DNA of 49,221 bases from Bacteroides sp. (GTDB lineage: Bacteria; Bacteroidota; Bacteroidia; Bacteroidales; Bacteroidaceae). The DNA is taken from assembly GCA_021203515.1 (NCBI GenBank), contig JAJQAY010000102.1, positions 1 to 49,221 on the forward strand, written 5' to 3'. This document shows positions 18,101 to 25,341 of the stretch, one piece after another. The position numbers were made by a program, and so were the translations under genes. The notes beneath the pieces were generated by a model, which was not told where the DNA came from, searched no databases, and saw only the letters and a list, made by a program, of their open reading frames with translations. Position 1 is the stretch's first letter. Every line of letters begins with the position of its first letter.

Positions 18101-19708
18101 GTTCATATCGTCGATGGAGCCGCCGGTGAAGTCGGCTTTTATCTTTACGGATAGTTCCGTATCCTTATATTTGGGCGTCAGGTGGAGGTCGTTGGGGCGG
18201 AAATGATTAATATCCGCACTGAAATTGAACGTCGGCGTTTGGCTGGCAATGTTGATGGCACCATTCAGCAGTATGGAACCGTAATCGTCGTCCAATGCTA
18301 CTTTACCGCTAAATCCGCCTTGCTTGTATTCTCCGTCCAACGTAATGTTTTCGTAGGTATGCTCACTGTAGTCGATGGACGCAATCAAACCCTTCAGTAC
18401 GATGGAGGGGTAGTGCATTTCATAATGAACTCCTCTGACATCCATGTTGAACGTCACCTTCCCCAGTTTGTCGTTTGCCAACAACTTCCCTAATTCAAAT
18501 TCATCTGTTTTCACCGCACCGGAATAGGAGAAATACCCCTTCTCTTTATCGGAACTAAGCTTGAGGTCCGTCTTTACCGTACCTATGTCTGTGCGCACTT
18601 CGCCATAAGTAACCAAATCGGTGAAGTATCCCGAAACCTCTCCCTGAAAGGAAACCGTACCCAAGTGTTGCAACACCGGGGGAACTCCCTGATAATCTTT
18701 GCTTAAATTGCGGACAAAGAACGCGATGCCTTCGGGGTTTGCATACAGGTTCGACAAATTGCCGAACACATAGGCACTCTCCGGATGAGATAAATCCTGG
18801 AAAGACGCATCGCCTCTGAGCAAAAAGTGGTTTCCGGCGGATATTTGCAGTATCGGGTACTCCAGGCGGTTTACTGTACCGTTGGTTGCCACTTCCAGTT
18901 GTATTTCTTCTTCAAAGGGCTTGAAAGCAGGGATGAAAGCGGATATATCCTGCAAAACGATCTTCGACGGCAACATGCGAAACGAGAAACGCACATCATT
19001 GGCAAAGTTGCCGAAAGCTCCGAGGCTGTCATATTCCATACGGATGGTATCCATTACCAAAGAGGTGCCTGGCAGATCGATGTCAAAGTTCTCTATATTC
19101 ATCTTCCGGTCGTTGGCCACCACCTTGAGGCTCAGCTTTTTCAGTTCGAAGCCGGAATTCTCTTCCTCAACGCTCATGCGCCTGATGGCAACATTGAGCG
19201 AGTCACTCTGTAGGGCTTTCAGGGAGATATTGGCAAGGATGTTGGACAGCCGGATGTGGCTGGCATTGAACTTGCCGGGCGTTTCTTCTGCGGAATGCAC
19301 GTTGTAGGAGAGCTTTCCGCGCCGTATCAGCAGGGAGTTGATGCGCAGGTCTAGATTGTTCTCTTTCTTGACGGTATCTTTGGATGCAAAGGCGTCGAGC
19401 ACGAATTGAAAATTGGGCTTGGCTTCGGGAGTTTGCTTCTCCAGGTTGGCATTGAAGCTGAACAACTGCACGTTGCTGATGGAAATTCGTCCGTTGAAAA
19501 GGGGGAGTATATCGAATTTTGCCGATAGACGGGCCACTTTTAGCATCTCTTTTCCCGATTGGTCGTCCAGCAATAAGTCGTCAATAATAATCCGGTTCAG
19601 CAGTCCTATGTTTATCCGCCCGATAGTCAGTTTACTGCCTAATACTGAGGTCAGTTCTTTCGCTACGAGTACAGACATTTTATGCTGAACATAAGGGATG
19701 TTCAACAA
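15197..19708 (-). CDS. tamB: TamB-family translocation and assembly protein (DUF490)
   Basis: A giant of at least 1503 residues spanning the periplasm, of the AsmA/TamB repeat-beta-groove type. These proteins are linked to outer-membrane protein insertion and lipid transport. Features include long beta-rich repeats, GRINIGLLNRIIIDDLLLDD near the N-terminus (AsmA-like opening), and the conserved TamB C-terminal DUF490 region. The latter has SFNGPPLDATLDIKASYMVN, DLTGQLTSPDIKMSLELPN, and LSSTLSGQLNNALSHII, and ends in a charged tail. The reading frame stays open 28 codons further up, to 19792, and encodes the missing membrane anchor (TVRWVIGIVFGLYIGTILLL). No ATG occurs there, so the true start is non-ATG or the 5' end is hit by an indel. 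Confidence 0.88.
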   Translation of the reverse strand: MLNIPYVQHKMSVLVAKELTSVLGSKLTIGRINIGLLNRIIIDDLLLDDQSGKEMLKVARLSAKFDILPLFNGRISISNVQLFSFNANLEKQTPEAKPNFQFVLDAFASKDTVKKENNLDLRINSLLIRRGKLSYNVHSAEETPGKFNASHIRLSNILANISLKALQSDSLNVAIRRMSVEEENSGFELKKLSLKVVANDRKMNIENFDIDLPGTSLVMDTIRMEYDSLGAFGNFANDVRFSFRMLPSKIVLQDISAFIPAFKPFEEEIQLEVATNGTVNRLEYPILQISAGNHFLLRGDASFQDLSHPESAYVFGNLSNLYANPEGIAFFVRNLSKDYQGVPPVLQHLGTVSFQGEVSGYFTDLVTYGEVRTDIGTVKTDLKLSSDKEKGYFSYSGAVKTDEFELGKLLANDKLGKVTFNMDVRGVHYEMHYPSIVLKGLIASIDYSEHTYENITLDGEYKQGGFSGKVALDDDYGSILLNGAINIASQTPTFNFSADINHFRPNDLHLTPKYKDTELSVKIKADFTGGSIDDMNGEINIDSLQYIAPDQNYLMKNLRITASQKGEHQKLLTINSGFLKGSIEGDYSYQTLPASVLNIMRRYIPALILPAKKPRKTNNNFFFDLNIYDTELLNTVFQIPLKIYTHSTVKGYINDKAQRLRVEGYLPRLSYGEKFWESGVILCENPDEQFHARVRVTNRKSNGAVNVALEAQAKDDRVQVVFNWGNSSAVTYSGKLAAVTQFIREQDTNNDKKDKNRKGKKDILALKTIVNVQETNVILNDTVWKIHPSQIVVDSGKVHIDNFYFSHKERHLHIDGTVSELPEDTVRLNLKEINIGYVFDIADLGVNFKGEATGPAYASGVLKKPVMSTDLFIRNLGLNESLLGDANIHGEWHHDVKGIYLDAHIQEGDIAKSRVHGYVYPIKPTSSLDLQIEADNTNLKFIHHYMRSITTAFDGRATGHVHFYGKFKGLTMEGRVLGDASLKVDVLNTTYSLKDSIIIEPTGLIFRNNRIFDSQGHQGRVNGYLHYQHFKNLEYRFQFDVNNMLVMNTKESPDFPFYGTAYGTGNATIAGNVAEGVNIDVAMTTNRNTNFTYMKEGVVSAVSNQFIQFVDKTPRRVVQDFTLLISDYELAQREVAEKESTADIRLNLLIDATQDATLKIIMDPIAGDYISGRGTGNIRTEFYNKGDVKMFGSYRINQGVYKFSLQEVIRKDFTIKDGSAISFNGPPLDATLDIKASYMVNSASLNDLIPDASTYVNQTSVKVNCIMDLTGQLTSPDIKMSLELPNERDEVQALIRNYIPTDEQMNMQILYLLGIGKFYTPENADVNGNSNMMSSVLSSTLSGQLNNALSHIIDSNNWNFGTNFSTGEKGWTDVEFETMLSGQLLNNRLLINGNFGYRDNPMANTNFVGDFQAEWLVNRFGDIRLKAYNETNDRYYSKTNLTTQGIGIVFRKDFSRWNELLFWNKWKLRRLRKQQEKTDTSASDSIPSKTDSHEAREKREREQ

Positions 19709-19848
19709 TAAAATCGTTCCGATATAGAGTCCAAATACTATACCGATGACCCAGCGTACTGTTGTTTTCAGCGTTTTGATAGGAGGTGATTTTTATATTT
19801 AGCCAACAAAAATATGAAATAATACGTTACGGATACTACTTTTATCAC

Positions 19849-19856
19849 TACTTTTG
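19849..19856 (+). promoter_or_regulatory. tsaD promoter -7 box (TACTTTTG)
   Basis: Exact TAnnTTTG match 25 bases before the tsaD ATG, in the divergent tamB-tsaD spacer. Confidence 0.6.
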
Positions 19857-19881
19857 CAGCGTTTAAACGTAAATAAACATT

Positions 19882-20901
19882 ATGAGTGCAATAATCTTAG
19901 GAATAGAATCTTCATGTGATGACACCTCAGCGGCAGTCATTAAGGATGGTTACCTGCTTTCGAACGTGGTATCTAGCCAAGCAGTTCATGAAGCGTATGG
20001 CGGAGTGGTGCCCGAGTTGGCCTCTCGTGCGCATCAACAGAACATAGTGCCGGTGGTGCACGAAGCGCTGAAACGTGCCGGAGTGACAAAAGAAGAATTG
20101 AGTGCCGTGGCTTTCACCCGTGGTCCGGGATTGATGGGCTCATTGTTGGTGGGCGTATCGTTTGCCAAAGGCTTCGCTCGCTCTTTGGGCGTTCCTATGA
20201 TAGATATTAATCACTTGACGGGCCATGTATTAGCCCATTTCATTAAAGCGGAAGGAGAAGAGAATATACAACCTGAATTTCCTTTCCTATGCCTGTTGGT
20301 TTCCGGTGGAAACTCCCAGATTATTCTGGTGAAGGCTTATAATGATATGGAAATCCTGGGGCAGACTATTGACGATGCGGCAGGCGAAGCCATCGACAAA
20401 TGTTCGAAAGTGATGGGGTTGGGGTATCCCGGTGGTCCGATTATCGATAAGTTGGCTCGCCAGGGCAATCCGAAGGCATTTACATTCAGCAAACCGCATA
20501 TTCCGGGATTGGACTACAGTTTCAGTGGTTTGAAAACGTCTTTCCTATATTCTTTGCGCGACTGGATGAAGGAAGACCCCGATTTCATCGAACATCACAA
20601 GACAGACCTGGCCGCTTCGCTGGAAGCAACCGTGGTAGATATTTTGATGGATAAGCTGCGCAAGGCTGCCAAAGAGTATAAGATTAAGGAAGTGGCCGTT
20701 GCCGGTGGCGTTTCTGCCAACAATGGGCTGCGCAATTCATTCCGCGAACATGCCGAGAAATATGGTTGGAATGTCTATATTCCCAAATTCAGCTATACAA
20801 CGGATAATGCCGCCACGATTGCCATCACAGGCTATTTCAAGTATCTGGATAAGGATTTCTGTCCGATGGAAGCGCCGGCTTATTCGCGGGTTACATTATA
20901 A
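19882..20901 (+). CDS. tsaD: tRNA N6-threonylcarbamoyladenosine synthase subunit TsaD
   Basis: TsaD transfers the threonylcarbamoyl group to A37 of ANN-decoding tRNAs (t6A). The 339-residue protein has the ASKHA fold with [36 protein letters not shown] (metal histidine), and the [12 protein letters not shown] metal motif (HxxxH). [26 protein letters not shown], and [14 protein letters not shown] with [14 protein letters not shown] follow. Length and motifs are complete. It is preceded by its own promoter and followed by a 100-base inverted repeat before pncC. Confidence 0.97.
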   Translation: MSAIILGIESSCDDTSAAVIKDGYLLSNVVSSQAVHEAYGGVVPELASRAHQQNIVPVVHEALKRAGVTKEELSAVAFTRGPGLMGSLLVGVSFAKGFARSLGVPMIDINHLTGHVLAHFIKAEGEENIQPEFPFLCLLVSGGNSQIILVKAYNDMEILGQTIDDAAGEAIDKCSKVMGLGYPGGPIIDKLARQGNPKAFTFSKPHIPGLDYSFSGLKTSFLYSLRDWMKEDPDFIEHHKTDLAASLEATVVDILMDKLRKAAKEYKIKEVAVAGGVSANNGLRNSFREHAEKYGWNVYIPKFSYTTDNAATIAITGYFKYLDKDFCPMEAPAYSRVTL

Positions 20902-20926
20902 AGAGGTATATATACTTATTTATATC

Positions 20927-21026
20927 AAACGCAGATTAACGCAGATTTTCGCAAAGAATTTAATATTCAAACAGGCACAGCTTTATAATCAGCGAAAATC
21001 TGCGTTAATCTGCGTTAATCTGCGTT
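20927..21026. repeat. long inverted repeat built from CGCAGATTAA units
   Basis: The left arm at 20927-20952 (two copies of ACGCAGATT, then TTCGC) is the reverse complement of the right arm starting at 20992, which carries three copies of AATCTGCGTT. The loop is about 39 bases. The arms pair for about 25 bp. The unit is a 10-base tandem repeat whose copy number differs by one between arms, which suggests slippage. There is no T run directly after the stem, so it is a poor intrinsic terminator; it could stabilise the tsaD mRNA 3' end or bind a protein. Confidence 0.8.
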
Positions 21027-21052
21027 TAAATAATAACCTTTATAAAAACATA

Positions 21053-21520
21053 ATGAAATTGGAAGAGGAAATTGGAGAACTGCTGAAAGCGAAGAATTTG
21101 TCCCTTTCCACCGCTGAAAGTTGTACCGGTGGCGGAATTGCGGCTTTGGTGACGTCCGTTTCCGGTAGTTCGGAATACTTCAAGGGTGGCATCGTGGCAT
21201 ACTCCAATGACGTGAAGATGGCTCTGCTTCATGTTTCGGCAGAAACACTGGAAAAACATGGGGCTGTGAGCCGGGAAACGGTGACCGAAATGGTGAAAGG
21301 TGCGATGAATACGCTGAAAACGGATTGTGCAGTGGCCACATCGGGCATTGCCGGCCCCGGAGGAGGCACGCCGGAGAAACCTGTGGGTACGGTTTGGATA
21401 GCCGCTGCTTATAAAAATGAAATCAAGACCATGAAGCAGGAGGGAGACTGCGGAAGGGCGGGAAATGTGCAAAAAGCCATTCAAAATGCTCTTTTATTGC
21501 TCTGTAACCTGCTGAAATGA
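21053..21520 (+). CDS. pncC: nicotinamide-nucleotide amidase (CinA C-terminal family)
   Basis: A 155-residue stand-alone CinA-C domain. The ATG at 21053 is chosen because upstream codons in the frame overlap the inverted repeat and tsaD and show no homology. It contains [36 protein letters not shown] (catalytic serine region), [15 protein letters not shown], and [26 protein letters not shown], the family fingerprint. PncC deamidates NMN to nicotinate mononucleotide in pyridine nucleotide recycling. The N-terminal molybdopterin-like domain of full CinA is absent, as is common in stand-alone forms. Confidence 0.9.
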   Translation: MKLEEEIGELLKAKNLSLSTAESCTGGGIAALVTSVSGSSEYFKGGIVAYSNDVKMALLHVSAETLEKHGAVSRETVTEMVKGAMNTLKTDCAVATSGIAGPGGGTPEKPVGTVWIAAAYKNEIKTMKQEGDCGRAGNVQKAIQNALLLLCNLLK

Positions 21521-21561
21521 GGAAAAAATGCTATCATACAGTGAATTATTTTAAGAAATGC

Positions 21562-21592
21562 TTGGTTGGTAACGATAAAAGTACTTACTTTG
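21562..21592 (+). promoter_or_regulatory. probable promoter of rpmB-rpmG operon
   Basis: TTGG (21562-21565) and TTACTTTG (21585-21592) are separated by 19 bases. This is close to the Bacteroides -33 TTTG / -7 TAnnTTTG arrangement (one mismatch in the -7 box). It lies 50 bases before rpmB. Confidence 0.5.
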
Positions 21593-21641
21593 CGCTCTGT
21601 TTGAAATAAGTATAGAGGAAAACTATAAAATAAAGATAGAA

Positions 21642-21902
21642 ATGTCAAAGATTTGTCAAATTACCGGAAAGAAAGCCATGATTGGCAACAATGTTTCACA
21701 CTCAAAGAGAAGAACGAAGAGAACCTTTGATGTAAACTTGTTTAACAAGAAGTTCTACTATGTAGAACAGGACTGCTGGATCAGTCTGAGCATTAGCGCT
21801 AATGGTCTGCGAATTATTAATAAGAAGGGTTTGGATGCTGCCTTGAAGGATGCAGTAGCTAAAGGTTATTGTGATTGGAAAAGCATTAAAGTAATTGGCT
21901 AA
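21642..21902 (+). CDS. rpmB: 50S ribosomal protein L28
   Basis: An 86-residue large-subunit protein. It begins [33 protein letters not shown], the standard L28 opening with the GNNVSHSxxRTKR signature, and continues [31 protein letters not shown]. It has only one cysteine near the N-terminus, so it is not the zinc-finger form. It is the first gene of a compact run with rpmG 21 bases downstream. Confidence 0.97.
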   Translation: MSKICQITGKKAMIGNNVSHSKRRTKRTFDVNLFNKKFYYVEQDCWISLSISANGLRIINKKGLDAALKDAVAKGYCDWKSIKVIG

Positions 21903-21923
21903 AAGTAGAGGAGAATACTGATT

Positions 21924-22112
21924 ATGGCAAAGAAAGCAAAAGGTAACAGAGTACAGGTGATTCTGGAATGCACAGAATACAAGGATAGCGGTATGCCCGG
22001 AACTTCTCGTTATATTACGACGAAGAACAGGAAGAACACTACCGAGAGATTGGAGTTGAAGAAATACAACCCAATTCTGAAGAGAGTAACAGTACATAAA
22101 GAAATTAAATAA
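21924..22112 (+). CDS. rpmG: 50S ribosomal protein L33
   Basis: A 62-residue protein with [20 protein letters not shown] followed by [35 protein letters not shown], the L33 family pattern. It lacks the paired CxxC zinc cysteines (a single Cys), so it is the zinc-independent form. It is co-transcribed with rpmB and the next small gene. Confidence 0.96.
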   Translation: MAKKAKGNRVQVILECTEYKDSGMPGTSRYITTKNRKNTTERLELKKYNPILKRVTVHKEIK

Positions 22113-22126
22113 TAAGAGTATAACCC

Positions 22127-22285
22127 ATGGCAAAGAAAACAGTAGCAAGTTTGCACGAAGGTTCTAAAGAAGGTCGTGCTTATACGAAGGTTATCAAAAT
22201 GGTTAAGTCTCCGAAAACCGGTGCTTACATGTTTGATGAACAAATGGTTCCCAACGAAAAAGTACAAGACTTTTTCAAGAAATAA
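22127..22285 (+). CDS. DUF4295 small basic protein
   Basis: A 52-residue ORF begins MAKKTVASLHEGSKEGRAYTK and ends QMVPNEKVQDFFKK. It lies 14 bases after rpmG. This is the lysine-rich DUF4295 protein commonly found after rpmG in Bacteroidota. Its size, basic charge and constant place with ribosomal genes suggest a ribosome-associated role, but no function is established to my knowledge. The terminator follows 38 bases later, so it ends the operon. Confidence 0.9.
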   Translation: MAKKTVASLHEGSKEGRAYTKVIKMVKSPKTGAYMFDEQMVPNEKVQDFFKK

Positions 22286-22323
22286 GATGAATGCAGTTGC
22301 CGCGAGGTACTGATTACTTATAC

Positions 22324-22368
22324 AAATCCCCTCATCGGTAATGTCTGGTGAGGGGATTTTCTTTTCTC
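22324..22368 (+). terminator. terminator of rpmB-rpmG-DUF4295
   Basis: Stem AAATCCCCTCA paired with TGAGGGGATTT, loop of about 15 bases, then TTTTCTTTT. Confidence 0.85.
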
Positions 22369-22406
22369 CTTCCCAATCCTTATCATTCCCCTCCCAATCC
22401 TTTATC

Positions 22407-22581
22407 ATCTTTCCCGCGGGAGATTAGCATATATACATACCAATATTTATTCTTTCCATCATGGAGATTTTTTCTTTCCACCATGGTGGAAAGAAACTTT
22501 CATCGTGGAGGAAAGAAACTTTCGCCGTGGTGGAAAGAAAAAATAGTGGATACACTTTTCCTTAGCGGCGGCGGGGAAAAG
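22407..22581. repeat. cluster of palindromic repeats (cluster B), core CTTTCCACCATGGTGGAAAG
   Basis: Six palindromic units lie in the spacer before ftsY. They are 22407-22424 (centred on CCCGCGGG); 22451-22468; 22471-22496 (a perfect 26-bp palindrome centred on CCATGG); 22497-22518; 22519-22542; and a looser CTTTTCC/GGAAAAG hairpin at 22555-22581. Units two to five share the half-site TGGAGGAAAGAAACTTTC with changes that often keep the palindrome. Any long reading frame through this stretch is repeat-driven and has no gene-like sequence. The region from 22369 to 22678 otherwise holds no gene. Confidence 0.8.
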
Positions 22582-22678
22582 ATTTAGTCATGCCTATAAT
22601 TATTATTGAGGATACACCGAAATTCTTTTTATCTTGTTTTTAAGTTACTTCATCTTTTATTATTTGTTAGTTTTGTTA

Positions 22679-22686
22679 TATCTTTG
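22679..22686 (+). promoter_or_regulatory. ftsY promoter -7 box (TATCTTTG)
   Basis: Exact TAnnTTTG match 32 bases before the ftsY ATG. Several TTTG/TTG candidates for -33 exist in the AT-rich stretch upstream, none at the ideal spacing. Confidence 0.6.
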
Positions 22687-22718
22687 TGGCATAATGTATT
22701 GTACAAACAAGTAAGTTT

Positions 22719-23678
22719 ATGGGATTATTTAGTTTTTTCTCAAAGGAAAAGAAAGAAACATTAGATAAAGGATTATCTAAAACAAAAGAAAGTGTGTTCG
22801 GCAAGATAGCTCGTGCGGTAGCTGGAAAGTCGAAAGTGGACGATGAAGTCCTTGATAATCTGGAAGAAGTGTTGATAACTTCGGATGTAGGCGTAGAGAC
22901 TACCTTGAAGATTATCGAGCGCATAGAAAAGCGTGCTGCCAACGAAAAATATATGAACGCGCAAGAACTGAATGTGATTTTGCGCGATGAAATCGCAGCT
23001 TTACTGACCGAGAACAATTCGGACGACGTAGATGATTTTGAAACACCTATTACGAAGAAGCCTTATGTTATCATGGTGGTGGGCGTAAACGGAGTTGGAA
23101 AGACTACTACTATCGGCAAACTGGCCTATCAGTTCAAGAAGGCCGGTAAGTCTGTATATCTGGGTGCTGCCGATACGTTCCGCGCTGCTGCCGTAGAGCA
23201 GCTGATGATATGGGGCGAACGGGTGGGAGTGCCTGTGGTGAAGCAGAAAATGGGGGCTGACCCTGCGTCTGTTGCTTTTGACACGTTGAATTCAGCTGTT
23301 GCTAATGATGCCGATGTGGTGATTATTGATACGGCAGGACGTTTGCATAACAAGGTAGGCTTGATGAACGAGTTGACCAAGATAAAGAATGTGATGAAGA
23401 AGGTGGTGCTCGATGCTCCCAATGAAGTTTTGCTCGTTTTGGACGGTTCCACCGGACAAAACGCCTTTGAACAGGCAAAGCAGTTCACGTTGGCCACGGA
23501 AGTTACGGCAATGGCCGTGACCAAGCTGGATGGAACAGCAAAAGGAGGCGTAGTCATCGGCATTTCCGATCAATTTAAGATACCTGTGAAATATATCGGT
23601 CTGGGCGAAGGCATGGAAGACCTGCAGGTGTTCCGCAAGAAAGAGTTTGTAGATTCACTGTTTGGGGAGGAGGCATGA
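22719..23678 (+). CDS. ftsY: signal recognition particle receptor FtsY
   Basis: A 319-residue SRP GTPase that receives ribosome-nascent chain complexes at the inner membrane. It has a short N-terminal basic segment (MGLFSFFSKEKKETLDKG) and an N domain with ALLVLLEEVLI-like helices (LDNLEEVLITSDVGVETTLKII). The G domain has GVNGVGKTTTIGKLAYQF (G1), AADTFRAAAVEQL (G2/insertion), IIDTAGRLHNK (G3), and VTKLDGTAKGG (G4), then YIGLGEGMEDLQVF. It lacks the long acidic A domain of E. coli FtsY, as usual in Bacteroidota. It overlaps the start of rimO. Confidence 0.96.
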   Translation: MGLFSFFSKEKKETLDKGLSKTKESVFGKIARAVAGKSKVDDEVLDNLEEVLITSDVGVETTLKIIERIEKRAANEKYMNAQELNVILRDEIAALLTENNSDDVDDFETPITKKPYVIMVVGVNGVGKTTTIGKLAYQFKKAGKSVYLGAADTFRAAAVEQLMIWGERVGVPVVKQKMGADPASVAFDTLNSAVANDADVVIIDTAGRLHNKVGLMNELTKIKNVMKKVVLDAPNEVLLVLDGSTGQNAFEQAKQFTLATEVTAMAVTKLDGTAKGGVVIGISDQFKIPVKYIGLGEGMEDLQVFRKKEFVDSLFGEEA

Positions 23679-24972
23679 GACGGAAACCATTGATATCATT
23701 ACTTTAGGTTGTTCTAAAAATCTGGTGGATTCGGAGCATTTGATGCGTCAGTTGGAAGAAGCGGGCTATCAGGTGACGCATGATGCCGAGCGGCCGAAAG
23801 GTGAGATAGCGGTTATCAATACCTGCGGTTTCATCGGCGATGCAAAGGAAGAGTCTATAAATATGATTTTGGAATTTGCCCAGGCAAAGGAAGAGGGTGA
23901 TTTAGAGAAGCTTTATGTGATGGGCTGCCTTTCTGAGCGTTATCTGAAGGAGTTGGCTATCGAAATACCTCAGGTGGATAAGTTCTACGGCAAGTTCAAC
24001 TGGAAAGAGTTGTTGCAGGATTTGGGTAAGGCCTATCATGAAGAACTGCATATAGAACGCACTTTGACTACCCCCAAGCACTATGCCTATTTGAAAATAT
24101 CGGAAGGCTGCGACCGCAAATGTTCTTATTGCGCCATTCCTATTATTGCAGGACGTCATCTCTCTCGCCCGATGGAAGAAATTCTGGATGAAGTGAAGTA
24201 TCTGGTGGCTCGTGGCGTGAAGGAGTTTCAAGTCATTGCACAGGAGTTGACTTATTACGGTGTCGATATTTATAAAAAGCAGATGTTGCCGGAGCTTGTC
24301 GAACGGATTTCGGAAGTTCCTGGTGTGGAATGGATACGCTTGCATTATGCTTATCCGGCACATTTTCCTACCGATTTATTCCGTGTGATGCGTGAGCGCC
24401 CCAATGTCTGCAAATATATGGATATTGCTTTGCAGCACATCAGCGACAGTATGTTGGAGAAGATGCGTCGCCATGTGACTAAAGCGGAGACTTATCAGTT
24501 GATAGAGAAATTCCGTGAAGAAGTACCGGGCATTCATTTGCGCACTACGCTGATGGTGGGGCATCCGGGAGAGACGGAGGAGGATTTTGAAGAGTTGAAA
24601 GAGTTTGTCCGCAATGCGCGCTTCGATAGAATGGGGGCTTTTGCTTATTCTGAGGAAGAAGGAACGTATGCCGCGTCTCATTACGAAGACTCTATTCCGC
24701 AGGAAGCAAAGCAGGTTCGTTTGGACGAGTTGATGGCCATCCAGCAAGGCATTTCTGCCGAATTGAGCGCGGCGAAGATGGGACGGCAGATGAAGGTCGT
24801 CATCGACCGTCTGGAGGGCGATTATTACATAGGGCGCACGGAATTCGACTCGCCGGAAGTTGATCCGGAGGTACTTATCAAGAGCGAAGATAAAGCGCTC
24901 AATATTGGTGATTTTTATCAGGTAGAGATAGTAAATTCCGATGATTTCGACCTTTTTGGACGGATTATTTAA
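23675..24972 (+). CDS. rimO: ribosomal protein S12 methylthiotransferase RimO, start disputed
   Basis: A radical-SAM enzyme that methylthiolates an aspartate of S12. The N-terminal cluster cysteines are in TLGCSKNLVDSEH, INTCGFIGDAK and VMGCLSERY. The radical-SAM cluster is in SEGCDRKCSYCAIPII (CxxxCxxC), followed by LRTTLMVGHPGETEEDF and a C-terminal TRAM-like domain. The open frame has only a TTG at 23662. The natural ATG at 23675, overlapping the ftsY stop (ATGA), is one base out of frame; adding one G after ATGAGACGG gives MRRETIDIITLGCSK, a typical RimO start. I therefore suspect a one-base deletion, with TTG initiation as the alternative. Confidence 0.9.
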
Positions 24973-25042
24973 TGATTTACTTGTGTATGTGAGGAAGATT
25001 TGCTAATATAGCACCGTAGTTCATAATTTTAAAGACTGAATT

Positions 25043-25315
25043 TTGAATAACAAAGAATTTACTTCTGAATTGTCACGAAGGTTGGGGTATACTATAAAGG
25101 ATGCCTCTGAATTGGTTGCGTCTTTGTTGTCTGATATGGCACAGCAATTGGAGAAGGGAAACGCTATTTCCGTACAAGGCTTTGGAACATTCGAGGTGAA
25201 AAAGAAAGCAGAACGTATATCCGTGAACCCGACGACAAAACAGCGTATGCTGGTACCGCCTAAATTGGTGCTGACATATAAGCCCAGTACCTCGCTAAAA
25301 GATAAATTTAAGTAA
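25043..25315 (+). CDS. HU-family DNA-binding protein (TTG start)
   Basis: A 90-residue HU/IHF-fold protein: MNNKEFTSELSRRLGYTIKDASELV, then ISVQGFGTFEVKKKAERISVNPTTKQRMLVPPKLVLTYKPS (beta arms). It ends at LKDKFK. The start must be the TTG at 25043, because a TGA lies in frame two codons upstream and the next ATG would delete the first two helices. It binds DNA as a dimer and bends it. It is 26 bases upstream of a second HU-domain gene, so the two are probably co-transcribed. A heterodimer between them is conceivable but not shown by sequence. Confidence 0.88.
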   Translation: MNNKEFTSELSRRLGYTIKDASELVASLLSDMAQQLEKGNAISVQGFGTFEVKKKAERISVNPTTKQRMLVPPKLVLTYKPSTSLKDKFK

Positions 25316-25341
25316 TCTTTTCCGTAAACTCTCCCAATATT

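Noticed and set aside
19781..19790. Perfect Shine-Dalgarno-like AGGAGGTGAT on the plus strand upstream of tsaD
   Set aside because: The only ATG at a useful distance is followed by a stop after two codons. On the other strand it is just the codons for SPP before the tamB anchor. Taken as chance.
22348..22587. 79-codon open frame through cluster B
   Set aside because: It starts inside the ribosomal operon terminator and its residues only reflect the palindromic repeats.
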